Below are positions 35,522-45,783 of a DNA stretch of 64,000 bases, in pieces. Made by a program: the position numbers and the translations under genes. Under the pieces are notes generated by a model. It was not told the DNA's origin and searched no databases. It worked only from the letters and a program-made list of their open reading frames with translations. The stretch spans positions 1-64,000 of the forward strand of contig NW_019173934.1 in assembly GCF_001642475.1 (NCBI RefSeq), given 5' to 3'. The DNA is from Fonsecaea monophora. Its lineage: Eukaryota; Ascomycota; Eurotiomycetes; Chaetothyriales; Herpotrichiellaceae. Positions within the stretch are counted from its first letter, which is position 1, and each line of letters opens with the position of its first letter.

Positions 35522-37441
35522 TCAATCCACAGGCGCAAAAGGGATGATGCTCGTGATGGGAGGAAGTCTGCTGATTGGGTCCGTCAGCGTCATGCTTCCC
35601 ATCGCTTCTTCCAGCTGGAGCAGTTCCACCGCCACCAGATCAGTCTTGCACAGCTTGGTCACCGAAGAATCCTCGGCCAAGTTCAACTGGGCGATGCTCA
35701 GCGCTTGTTGCAAACAGCATTTTGCGTTGCCGAGATTGTGTCTCATAACGTGTAAACGTCCTAGACACCGGAAAGCCGCCAGCTGACAGAAGATGAGGCA
35801 GCTCTCTCGCAGCCTCGCCTCGGCTGCGTCCATAAACTGCGGTTGGAGCACCTGACCCGAGATCAGAACATCGTTTCGCCGCAGGGCGTCACTCAGGAGG
35901 CATTCCACCTTGACGCTGGCATCTCCAGATGCGAGCATCACCCGGGCCTGCTCGACAATGGCGGTAATTGCCACCGCCGAGTTGGCCGAGTAGACCTGTT
36001 CCCAAGCCTGCACGACGCTTTCGAGCATCCGGATAGATTCGGGCACGTCGCCTGACGCCGCAGTGAGTCGAGCCCAGTACCAAAGGTGCACCATAGTTTG
36101 ATATGAGTAAGTCCCAAACGCTCGAAGGTGCTCCTGATGCGCCACTCTCTGTCCCTCCCTTCTCATTCTCATCTTCTGTTCAGTCGTCAAGGGCGTGCCG
36201 AGGAGGATTGATATGGGGTGGCGCTCGCCAAGAGTGTGAATCGCAAGCGGTAACAGGTAGCTCTTCCACGATGCTCGAACGCTTCCAGCCACCGTGTTGG
36301 AAGTATCCATGCTGATCTCGTTAAAATAATAGCAGAGCTGTGGGTGCTGGCTGAGTAGCAAAGCTCTAGCAAGCGGCAACGTTCTGTCCAGAACTTGTGT
36401 TGCTGTGTCCGGCTGACCAGACGAGATGAACCCTGCAGCTAGCATGATGCTGACTGCCATAGCCTCACAAAGGCCATTTCCATCAAACCCAGCAGCATTC
36501 TGCTGCATGACCGTCCTCCAAATCCCACCCGCGTTACCTTGATGATAGTTGGAAATGGCTGTGAGCACTCGACCAAAGTTGGCCTGCTCTTTTGACTCCT
36601 TGATGACAGCCATCGGTGCCGCACCAAGGCGCCATTGCATTTCATATTTCCGACCCGGGCGATGACTTGGCCTTGAAGTTCTGGGTGCTGGTCGGGGCGT
36701 CCTTTTCTTTTTGATGTTGGCCGGCGTCTTTACGGACTTGCCGTGGTCAGCGTCTTCATCATCTTCTGCTCTGTGCTTCCCATTGACGTGTGTGCCTGGA
36801 GCCAATACATGTGACTGTGGTGATGTCCTGCCTCTGGCGTTGTCTCGATGCACTGGCTGTGGCGCGGATGGAAGTGTTTCGACAGGTTCGGCCACTGATG
36901 TCGAGGTGATTCGCTGGCTCGATGATGCCTCTACAAATTTGGCTACACTGGTGACTAGGCTTCTTGCCGATTTGTCTGGCGCACCTGTTGCTGTTTCACC
37001 TGTCAACCGCCTCAAATGGCTTGACGAACCCAATCTGTTGCACTCCGATGGTCTTTCATGTGGCTGGGAGTAGTCAGCAAGGCTAGACGTCCTCGAGGTA
37101 TCCGTGGTAGATCTCGTCAGCGAAGGAGCAGGTCCCAGATGCAGCGAGTGTTGGTAATGTTGTACTGGTGCTGGAAGTGTTACTGTTCGTCGGATGGGGC
37201 CGCGGTCAACTGATGGACTGCCAGATTGCTGTGCCGGGAGCTCATCGGTCGAAGCAAAATTACTCCAACTCGGTGTTGAGGTGGAGCGGCTGCCACTAGT
37301 CCATGTACTGCTGTTGCTCATCAATCCCGCTAAGGCTGGTGGCGGGGATCCGTGGCGTCCCTGAGGAGCGGGTTGTCCTTCAGGTAAGTAACCTGAACTT
37401 GGGAGCCGTCCACCCGGAAAGGAGCCCACGCCTTTAGACAT
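35522..37441 (-). CDS. Uncharacterised fungal protein, possibly nuclear (resembles C-terminal part of Clr5-type proteins)
   Basis: A single open frame of 639 residues starts at the ATG at 37441. The first about 270 residues are Ser/Thr/Pro-rich and look disordered, ending in a strongly basic patch (KKKRTPRPAPRTSR...RPGRKYE) that could be a nuclear localisation signal. The rest is helical and contains TPR-like stretches such as SIRMLESVVQAWEQVYS and LGNAKCCLQQALSIAQ. The C-terminal half reminds me of the region that follows the N-terminal Clr5 DNA-binding domain in many ascomycete proteins, but no Clr5 domain is present here or clearly encoded upstream. Function is unknown. Confidence 0.75.
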   Translation of the reverse strand: MSKGVGSFPGGRLPSSGYLPEGQPAPQGRHGSPPPALAGLMSNSSTWTSGSRSTSTPSWSNFASTDELPAQQSGSPSVDRGPIRRTVTLPAPVQHYQHSLHLGPAPSLTRSTTDTSRTSSLADYSQPHERPSECNRLGSSSHLRRLTGETATGAPDKSARSLVTSVAKFVEASSSQRITSTSVAEPVETLPSAPQPVHRDNARGRTSPQSHVLAPGTHVNGKHRAEDDEDADHGKSVKTPANIKKKRTPRPAPRTSRPSHRPGRKYEMQWRLGAAPMAVIKESKEQANFGRVLTAISNYHQGNAGGIWRTVMQQNAAGFDGNGLCEAMAVSIMLAAGFISSGQPDTATQVLDRTLPLARALLLSQHPQLCYYFNEISMDTSNTVAGSVRASWKSYLLPLAIHTLGERHPISILLGTPLTTEQKMRMRREGQRVAHQEHLRAFGTYSYQTMVHLWYWARLTAASGDVPESIRMLESVVQAWEQVYSANSAVAITAIVEQARVMLASGDASVKVECLLSDALRRNDVLISGQVLQPQFMDAAEARLRESCLIFCQLAAFRCLGRLHVMRHNLGNAKCCLQQALSIAQLNLAEDSSVTKLCKTDLVAVELLQLEEAMGSMTLTDPISRLPPITSIIPFAPVD

Positions 37442-39620
37442 GGAGTAGAATGGCGAGGGAGCCCAAACATGCAGAGCAGAACTGGAAAAGGTGCCGAATA
37501 CCCTGATCGCCCAGCATATATGTTCCCAGGGACCCCCACAAGCGCAAACTCAGCGTCGGGTCTCTCCAAGTGCTGGCATGCGTGTATCGAGCCTTGTGCA
37601 AAACAAAATTCATACTGTTTGTCCAATGTCAACGATGGATGCATCAAAGGGTCATATGCCGTCGAACCGTGGAAGATCAAGGCATCGCTCGTGAGGTTAT
37701 ACCATTGGCTGCTGACACATGTTGACTCAGCTAGTGCATCAAAGATGAGTTTGCTAGCATCATCAAACCATCAGGATCGTTCACGAAAGCTTCTGGGTGG
37801 CTTCCCACCGCCTTTAAATGGGTTTCCATGTCCGCATCGATGTCCAGCCCCCGCCCTCAGTCCGGCGTCTTGGTGCATCCTTGGTCCGCTTCTCACATCC
37901 ATCAGGATGCCGGCCGACCGCAAACTCGGGAGCTTGCCGAGCAGGGAGACGAATGCTCATTTGGTATCACACCCTAAAGTCGAAGACGAACTCCAGGATG
38001 GAGCTGCAGACATCAGCAGACTGCTCTCTCCTTTTGACACGAGCTTGACGATCAGAACCGCCTCAAAAAGCATTTTTCGACGACCCGTCCTGCACAGCGT
38101 GACAGCCTAATATTCATGAAGACGGTTAGGTCTTTCTTGGGAAGGAGCGATGCCCAACAACATTGGCGCACGATCTCTTGTGCTCAAGATCTCCCTTGTC
38201 CCTGGTCGGATTGTCCGTCTCGGTTATCGGCAATGGCGATAGGGGTTTTGAGGCGGATCGAGCGAAACGTCTGAGAAGAGGAACTACCTTGTTTAGGAAT
38301 CTAGACATTCCTTGATCGTTCGATCATTGGCAGAATAGGGGACTGAGCAAGTTCTTCTTTGGGTGAAGAATGTGACGGCTACCTGTGCGACTGCGGCCGC
38401 CTTATTGTCGTCGAACATCCGGATGATGCATTCGCAATGCCTCAATCTGTGCATAAATCTTGTTACTGATTTGTACAGTACTTATCTGACAAACTGTGGG
38501 TCAGTAGGTACTTGGAGATATTTGATTTCAAATAGCAATTCCACCTTCTCAGGTATGTCGTCGTTGGTATGCCGGGGTCATGCACTCCTGCGCAACCTAT
38601 CTTGCCTTTATTCCACGATATCGACTCGAGAGATCTTCTGACCGATGCAATCATGTTCCAGTTTCGGCCCCTGCATTGGTTGGAGACAAAGGATCTTAGA
38701 TGTTCGCCCTGTACAAGGGTGGGCAGACTCGCGTCCTTACGAGAGGCGTTCCTGGTTTGTGTGGGGCCCAGGTAGGTAGGCACATTGGTACAATGTTCAG
38801 GATCAGGGCTATAGTGTTTTAGTAGGCTATGGTGAGTGATGAACCCTATTGACAACGCTGATACCGACTTCGAAGTGAAATGTCTCTGGATGTGGGAGGC
38901 TGTCGAGTCGCTGACGGTTCCTTCGTCCGGTGAGGTGTCTGGCATGATCTGTATTGGTTCAGACTCTAGTGAAGGACCTCTTTTGCATGTCCAGGGGTAC
39001 AACAGAAATAGGGAGCCAAAATAGCAAGAGCAAGAAAAGCAAGAGGATGACTTGAATCCTGATGGTGAACAACTGTGGGTGAACCTGAACCTGCTTACAG
39101 ATGAAGAGCAGACACGGGCCTTGGCGTGGCTTCAGCCTTGCGCCTTGTCCAGCATGGACATGAAGCATCATCCTCGACAAACTCGATGTTTCGAAGTAGA
39201 AGGCGTTCAATTCTTTGTTTCTCGTCTATGGACTTGCTTCATGCGGAAGACTTCAGGGTCAGCGTGCGCCAAACTGCCCTGTGATCATGCCACTTTGTTC
39301 TCACTGGCTTACTTGCTTCAATCATGGCTCCCGGGCTTCACTTCTCGACACCGTCGCGCAAGCCCCAAACCCCGAGCGCAGAATTTCCTTGTCATCACAT
39401 CGTGGCCAAAAGAGCTTACAAGTCTGACTTGATTGCGTCGCCCGACCTCTGCAGTGCAAGGTTGTCATACTCTGGCAAAGTCCTTGTCTATTCTTCTCTA
39501 CCCGGGCGACGTTGTGGACGTGCGCATTGGCGGTATACACTGCTCTGGCGCGCAGTTAGTGCCGATCGAGCCCCGGTTTTCCTGGTATCATGTCGTGTAC
39601 CTCTGCTGTTCGACTCCCCT
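37442..39620. other. Intergenic region with no supported gene
   Basis: About 2.2 kb. A 213-codon plus-strand frame (37469-38110) and a 179-codon minus-strand frame (38463-39002) are open but show no domain, signal or intron evidence. Either could be lineage-specific, but I have no support for them. Confidence 0.4.
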
Positions 39621-41330
39621 CTAATGCCCGTGCCCGTCGTCCTCTCCGTGTGGCTCTTGAGGGTCGAGTTTGATCAACGTATCGATTCTCATGATCGCAA
39701 TGCAGGCTTCCACAGCGCTCTTGAGCTGCTTCACTTTGCTCATGCTCGGCTCCAAGACACCCATCTTAACGACATCTACAACCTTGCCACGCATCAGGTC
39801 CAAACCGTAATTCTTATACTGTCGCTTTTTCGCAATGTCCTTTTCTCTCTCATTGGCCTCCCCTTCTTGCACTCTCTGGCTCAGTGCGTGACGCACGCGA
39901 AGCTGAGCGACAAGCTCGGAGGCATCTTTTGCCGCATTGACGGCCAAGGTCTTTGGCACAATCAGGAGAGACTGCGAAAATTCTCCGATCGCTAGCTGTT
40001 CCCGAGAAGAAACCGTCATGGCGAATTCTTCGAGATAGATGTGTAGGGCCGTCTCTACTGCCCCACCTCCAGGCACGATGCTGCCCGATTCTAGGGTTCG
40101 TTTGACAGCGGACAAGGAATCGTGAACAGACCTCTCCATTTCGTCAAGCTGATAATCGTTGGACCCTCGAAGAATAATCGACGCCGATGAGAAGGCTTTG
40201 GTTCCCTTCACCAGGATACACTCGTCGTCCGAGATGCGTTCTTGAACCACTTCCTCGGCGTAACCCAGTAGTTCTTTTTCGTATCTCTCGTCACCGTTTA
40301 GATCAGATAGAGTGCTGACAAGAGTTGCCCCTGTCGCCTTCGCTATCCGTCTCAGGTCTTCTTTCTTGCATCTCCGCACCGCCATGCAGCCACGTTCAAC
40401 AAATAATTTAAGAACCAGATCATCGATCCCTTTTGTGGTCAGCACCACATTTGCTCCGGCCTTCAGTATCATCTCCACTCTGTCGAGGACAATGCCAGCT
40501 TCCCGCTCTCGGATCTTTTCCAGTTGTTGAGGGTCTTCAACCGTGATCTGTACTCCAAGCTTCATTCGTTCCTTTTGGAGGTTCATGTCGAGGCAGGCGA
40601 TCTTTGCGTCGGTGATTCTCGTCTTCATTGCCTGAGATGCGACAGTACAGTTCAATGCATATCCCTTAACCAGTATTGACTCTGTCGCGCTCTTGCCGTG
40701 TGCCTTGAGGATATTGACAGCCTTGACCGGGTATTTGACTTCGTTCTTCTGTGCATTGACCGACTTGACCGCCAGCATGGCATCGACCACCATATTGCCA
40801 AAGAAATCCGCGTCCGCGCCAATGATCTTACTTGACATTGACGTTTTGGCAATGTTGACTAGACTTTCTCTTCCAAGGGCTTCCACTTTTGTGCTGATGT
40901 TCTCCTGCATGTACTTGACCGCTTCTCGCAGAGCCAGGCGGTACCCAGTGATGATGACGGTAGGATGTATGCGGTTCTTCATGAGGTCGTTTGCCCGTCG
41001 AAGGAGTTCGGCGGCGAGAAGGACGACGGATGTGGTGCCATCTCCCACCTCTTTGTCTTGCTGTTGAGCCAAATCGACCAGAATTTTCCCGGCAGGGTGT
41101 TCGATGTCGAGTAGACTGAGAATGGTGGCGCCGTCATTGGTGACCGTGACATCGCCAATATCGTCAACCATCATCTTGTCCAAGCCTGAAGGGCCAAAGG
41201 AGGATTTGACGACATTTGCAATTGCCTGCGTTGCGAGGACATTTTGGTCTCGAATGTCCTGGCCACTGATCTTCTGACCACCGAGAAACAATGTCCCACC
41301 GCTGCGCGGGCCCTCGAAGATGCCAGCCAT
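39621..41330 (-). CDS. CCT1: T-complex protein 1 subunit alpha (CCT1)
   Basis: CCT1 is one of the eight paralogous subunits of the cytosolic group II chaperonin TRiC/CCT, which folds actin, tubulin and other proteins using ATP. The gene is a single exon of 569 residues from the ATG at 41330. Chaperonin signatures are IANVVKSSFGPSGLDKM, the nucleotide-binding VTNDGATIL and GDGTTSVV, and GGGAVETALHIYLEE in the C-terminal equatorial part. The N-terminal FLGGQKISGQDIRDQNV and overall pattern are those of the alpha subunit. The C-terminus is His/Gly/Asp-rich (GEDDGHGH). It is a good conserved anchor for synteny, just left of the presumed RiPP cluster. Confidence 0.96.
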   Translation of the reverse strand: MAGIFEGPRSGGTLFLGGQKISGQDIRDQNVLATQAIANVVKSSFGPSGLDKMMVDDIGDVTVTNDGATILSLLDIEHPAGKILVDLAQQQDKEVGDGTTSVVLLAAELLRRANDLMKNRIHPTVIITGYRLALREAVKYMQENISTKVEALGRESLVNIAKTSMSSKIIGADADFFGNMVVDAMLAVKSVNAQKNEVKYPVKAVNILKAHGKSATESILVKGYALNCTVASQAMKTRITDAKIACLDMNLQKERMKLGVQITVEDPQQLEKIREREAGIVLDRVEMILKAGANVVLTTKGIDDLVLKLFVERGCMAVRRCKKEDLRRIAKATGATLVSTLSDLNGDERYEKELLGYAEEVVQERISDDECILVKGTKAFSSASIILRGSNDYQLDEMERSVHDSLSAVKRTLESGSIVPGGGAVETALHIYLEEFAMTVSSREQLAIGEFSQSLLIVPKTLAVNAAKDASELVAQLRVRHALSQRVQEGEANEREKDIAKKRQYKNYGLDLMRGKVVDVVKMGVLEPSMSKVKQLKSAVEACIAIMRIDTLIKLDPQEPHGEDDGHGH

Positions 41331-42477
41331 CGCGAATAAAGGTACAGAAAGAATGCGCCGGAGAATGAGGACACCAGATATTGCTCAGAGAGAGCCAGGA
41401 AAAATGTCCTGCGGCGTCGCCATCACTCCACGGATTAAGGCGGCGACTGCGGGCCTCCGTTCGGTCTTGGCGCCGAGGCGATCATCTAGCCCCGCCGCTT
41501 TAATCAGGGCGTAGACTGCCTGCACTTTTGCGCTTGTTCAACTTCTTTCAATACTGCCATCTTGACAATGAGCAGCACAGCTCAGTTTATCGATCATTGG
41601 ATTCTACTGATGCTTCAGGTTGCATCTTGGTCCGGCACCCCGGCTGGTCACCTTTCGGACACCAGTACGTCGAGTCGAGGATCAAGTGGAAAGTCTGTAA
41701 AATTGTTGCTGCAGTGCGTATCAGAGCGGAACTTCCCTCATCATCCATTCCATTGCACTCGTATCGTCACCTTGCGGACCGCGACTGCTACAATGAGTTC
41801 CTCGAAGCTCACCTTTTTATTGCACATAAGATCCTCGCGCCAGACCTACGTATCCACGTATACTTCTCAGATTGTCTCACAGATTCCCCGGTCCATATAT
41901 AGCAGAGGTGTTCCCTAGCAGATGAAATAGCTCCCATGTACTCCCCAAACACCACAATCGCACAGCTGCGGAATGGTGAGTGGTTGGGCTGTGACAAATC
42001 GACCCCCTGCAGAGCCAATACCATGCGACCTGCCAGATCGGATGAACCTCGCAACGATGATGACTGTGGATTCTTGCTCAAGCATCCTCCTTGCATCGAC
42101 TGATATCGTGCTTCAGGTCCCCAATGGCTCGTATTTCTGGAGGACGAGCTGAAGAGAGGAAATGAACTGCTAAACACCACAACTCAGGGCATGCTACTAC
42201 AATTGCTGGGACGACCAAGTCTGGCCATGTTGGCCCCATATTTCCTACGCTGATTCTTGTGCTCCTTACACAGCTCCTGGGCCTAAAGAAGACATTATGT
42301 CAATGGTACAAGAAGGACCTGTTGTATGTGTTGTTCATTGCAATGAGAAATGTACTAACAAGCACAGACCAAGGTCGTCTCGTACTTTTACAGCCAGTCT
42401 CTCACTTTAGACAAAACCTTCCGCCCAGCCTTTCCATCCTGGGGAACCTCAGAGATAACGCAGATTCAAGAAAAGAC
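41331..42477. other. Region between CCT1 and the first UstYa gene, possible gene remnant
   Basis: This 1.15-kb stretch has no complete gene I can support. Between about 41600 and 42180 on the plus strand several short segments read like protein in different frames. Examples are GWSPFGHQYVESRIKWKV (about 41640-41697), an HHPFHC at about 41743, and IAPMYSPNTTIAQLRN, which faintly recalls a segment in the UstYa gene at 48.7 kb. The frames can be linked only with unconvincing introns. This may be a decayed UstYa-like gene or a real small gene whose structure I could not solve. Confidence 0.35.
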
Positions 42478-43680
42478 TCAAAAGGGATGCTCTGCCTCTG
42501 TGACACCCGCCGACTTGACGATGGTGTGCGTCACTAGGGCCTCGTTCGCATGCGCCCAGGAGAGTACCGCCTCGGGATCGCGACACTGGTGCTATAATAA
42601 TCCTGTCAGGCGGGTCCACCCGAGTTTCAGCTCATGGGGATGGCTGCTTACCAAGGTGTTGAAGTCCGGCGAAGGGATTTGGATGCCCTTCACCCAGTGG
42701 AAGAGGATGAGTCCGAGATCGCTCTTACACATGAGAGCCTGGCGCAACACGTCGATACAATGGTCTGTCGGGCCATCCACGTCAACCTTTTGATGAACCG
42801 TCCACACTATTTAGGCCACTCACCGGCATGCTCTCGACGATGATCAGCTCGAGTCTGGAAGAATGGATCGGTGTCGACATAGTGGTCCCAGTACGTCCAT
42901 TTGCGCAGGACATTCTTTCACATCAGAGGGTGTCAGTGCGACCTCTAAAAAGAGCAACCAGGTTCATCTATTAGCGTTCACTTACCAGACAGTGTAATTG
43001 GTGGAAGACCTCCAGTGTCCCCATGAACCCGCCTCCGTTGTCCTGGTCAAGCTCGACGACCGTCTCCAATGCTGCGGCGTTACCAGAGCTGTATATTTCC
43101 TCTCGAGATACATTGAGAACTGCTGCCGTCTCAACCATCCAAGCTAGAATTGTGTCAGCCCAGAGAGAACCAATTTGTGAAGCACGATTGAACTTGCGGT
43201 TTGTAGTGAACCTATCCCAAGCAGCATCAATCTCTGGACTGGGAGGCCCTCTATACTGATTTCGGCCGTAAAGAGTTGCATCAAACCTCTTTGGCCTGGA
43301 GACGGCCAGGCTACGAAGACTCTCCCCTGCAATAAATCTTCCATTCAGCCTTGGAAGTCCTTGATCTTGACAACAATGCTGGGCTTGAGGAACTCACTCC
43401 AGATGATATCGTCCGAGGAGGTGCTCGCAGGTATTCCTCTATCGCATCTTCTACCAATGATTCTGTCGCCCAGCAGAAATCCAATGTTGAGCAAGCTGAG
43501 GACGAGGAAGAATCCCAATACGACCCGAATCGCGATTTCGAGTGTGGTCAACGAGGTACGTCGCCGCCAGGGAAGCCGGGACGCGAAAGCAGCGTCCTGC
43601 TTCTCGTTCAATGGCACATTGTCGAGCTCGTCGCCCCCAGCTTCGAGTCTTTCGTATTTCACTTCTTCAGCAGATGCCAT
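42478..43680 (-). CDS. UstYa-family (DUF3328) oxidase-like protein 1
   Basis: UstYa-family proteins catalyse oxidative cyclisation and related steps of fungal RiPPs such as ustiloxins. Five exons on the minus strand (43680-43398, 43326-42986, 42914-42824, 42764-42652, 42591-42478) give 313 residues, all in phase. A cytosolic N-terminus precedes one membrane helix (about residues 51-75, VVLGFFLVLSLLNIGFLLG). The luminal part has YRGPPSPEIDAAWDRF, then the two HxxHC motifs of the family: FHQLHCLNVLRKW and HADHCIDVLRQALMC. A conserved HQCRDPEAVLSW lies near the end. An intron falls after HQLHCL (phase 0) and another splits the Asp codon of HADHC (phase 1), as in the paralogue at 48.7 kb. The gene is divergent from the CG/GC gene at 44.5 kb. 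Start at MASAEEVKYERLE is chosen because it matches family N-termini. Confidence 0.93.
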
Positions 43681-44465
43681 GGCCGATCTAGTCACGCCAG
43701 GTCTGTCTCGAGAGTGTTTGTATATTTGCAACAGCACAAATGTGGTCAGGGGCAAGACAAACCTCAAGGACCCACGAGATGTCAATGGAAGGAAAGCATA
43801 TCATTCGAACGAGATGCTGCAATGTTCGAGGACTCCCTTTTGCATCCCCCCCTGGCCGACTCGCTTTCGCTAGACCCGGACAGGAAGTGCCGATAGAAAC
43901 CTGGATGGCAACCGCCGCTTGCACGAGCACGAGCACGAGCAAATGTGCATGACCACATCCGTCATAGTTGTCAGGCATGGTACTAGCCTTTGGCGGTAAA
44001 GGAGGGCTGTCACTCAACACAGAAAACAGCACACTGGATGACACGCTATGATTATTCTAGGCACATTGAAGTCCCGATTGGTTCTCTGCGACTCCTGGAC
44101 GGGGATGGCCGAGGTGCAGTGCTGACCTTGCAGGCGAGTAGGGGTACATCCTTTAGCGTGGTCATCTTGCATACCGATCTGCAAAGGTCAAGCAATCAGG
44201 GCCAGTATCGGTAAATTGTCTTGTCATGTCCTTCTTCTTGTGCCACTACTCCACAGAACGAGCTGGGGCTAAGGAGCAGGTGAAATGGTATCAATATGAG
44301 ATCACACCACCTGATGGTGCTTCGTGAGCTTTCTGTAAGATGCTGTCACGGAGGTGGTTTGAGCATGGATCCGCAACGCGGACGAGATCCTCCAGAAGAG
44401 ATTGAAGCGATACCATAATATCGACGAGTCACAACCTCCAGGTCTTTTGCAGCCGTCCGACGGCC
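43681..44465. promoter_or_regulatory. Divergent promoter region, UstYa 1 / CG-GC gene 1
   Basis: A 785-bp region separates the start codons of two divergently transcribed membrane-protein genes of the presumed cluster, so it should contain both promoters. I saw no exact AP-1 or Yap site in it. No coding feature is supported. Confidence 0.5.
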
Positions 44466-45308
44466 ATGATGGAGAACACCTGGAGTATTCACAAGTTGGT
44501 CGGCCGCATCATCACTGGCGGCACCAAGAAGACGCAAGATGGACAACAGGCTGCCGGCGAATACCAAAGACTTGCAACCGATCATGGCAGTCCGATAGAC
44601 AACGACGACGAAAGGGCCACGATCGAGCAAAGCCATGTGCACGACAAGGCTGGAGAAGCCGGAGGACTCGAAGACATTGAAGACGCCGTATCTTTACCGC
44701 CGCCGCGGCGACGCGGGCCCAGGATGGCGCAGCTCTGGTTACTCCTCGGAGCACTCATCGCCACGATACTCCTGCTCGTGACGGCCATCACCACAATTCG
44801 GCACATCAAACCAACGTCCCCCAACAGCTCGCTCAAGCCGCCCAAGCTCGGGCTGCACTGCGGCTCGAGCCTCGCCGAAGCGCGCGCCAACGGCTGCGAA
44901 TTCGACCTGCTCAGCTACAGCTGGACGCCGTCGGCGTGCTACGACCGGACCACGGACCTCGAGTTCCGGGAGTGGGTGCACCGGCCGGAGCGCCAGTTCG
45001 GGGCGTTCCCCTTCTTCCTCGACCGGCAGGGCACGGCGCACATCACCGACGAAGAGGCCCTGTCGTTCCGCGCGGGCTCGCTCGCCCGCACCACCCAGGA
45101 AGAGCACCTGGGCCACTGTATCTTCTGGATGAGGCGCGTCGAGAGAACCCTCGAGGGCGCCAATGGCGGACGCTTCGCCGAGAGGGGCGACGGCATGCCC
45201 CACACGTTGCACTGCACGGAGAACCTGCTGGCGCAGCTGGAGGGGCCGAACCCCAAGGATCGAGACGAGCTGCACGCCGTCATTGCGATTGGGTATAATA
45301 CGTGTTGA
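44466..45308 (+). CDS. Membrane-anchored CG/GC protein 1 with two HxxHC motifs
   Basis: A single-exon gene of 280 residues. A hydrophilic N-terminus of about 80 residues is followed by one transmembrane helix (about residues 83-105, LWLLLGALIATILLLVTAI). The luminal part has HCGSSLAEARANGCEFDLLSYSW, the CG...AR..GC.FD signature of a fungal protein family often seen beside UstYa genes, then CYD and EFREW. The C-terminal part has two HxxHC motifs 32 residues apart: HLGHCIFWMRR and HTLHCTENLL. Two such motifs are the catalytic hallmark of UstYa proteins, so a related metal-dependent oxidative role is my inference. The coding sequence downstream of the helix is very GC-rich. The paralogue is at 54.7 kb. 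No function is established that I know of. Confidence 0.82.
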   Translation: MMENTWSIHKLVGRIITGGTKKTQDGQQAAGEYQRLATDHGSPIDNDDERATIEQSHVHDKAGEAGGLEDIEDAVSLPPPRRRGPRMAQLWLLLGALIATILLLVTAITTIRHIKPTSPNSSLKPPKLGLHCGSSLAEARANGCEFDLLSYSWTPSACYDRTTDLEFREWVHRPERQFGAFPFFLDRQGTAHITDEEALSFRAGSLARTTQEEHLGHCIFWMRRVERTLEGANGGRFAERGDGMPHTLHCTENLLAQLEGPNPKDRDELHAVIAIGYNTC

Positions 45309-45783
45309 AGCAGTCCTTGCCTTTTTTTTACTTGTGCTGTGTCGTACACAGTTATCCGGACAGGGAGGTGGTGAGGTGGTATAGACTTCTTTCGCGACCA
45401 GATTGACCAAAATAATTCCATTTTGATTTAGGACTTTTTAAGTCTACGAGTCTTTCGCGACTCAAGTGATGTAGCCCTGGTATCGAAAGAATATGTACCC
45501 GAGGTATGTAACATGGAATGAAAAAAAAAAGATCGCCGGACTAGGCCACATGAAGCATATATATATGATATTCCTCTCAGATTCAGGAGTTTGTTCCACC
45601 TGATTTAAAAACCCTGAGAGGTCAAGAGTCGCTTTGATGAACAAACCAACCCAACACACGCTAACTGTGGTACTGTAGACTGGAGAAGAAGAACCAAAAG
45701 GGACAGCAGAGTACTCCTCCCACCCACCCCTTCCTCTCCCCTTCTTTCCCGCTCCCGCCCAGGAGCGGGGGGTTAGAAAATGT

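Noticed and set aside
37469..38110. 213-codon plus-strand frame divergent from the 35.5-37.4 kb gene
   Set aside because: It has an ATG but no domain, signal or intron support, so it was left uncalled.
44739..45410. 223-codon minus-strand frame opposite the CG/GC gene
   Set aside because: Shadow of a GC-rich coding sequence; no family motifs, whereas the plus strand has the full motif set.
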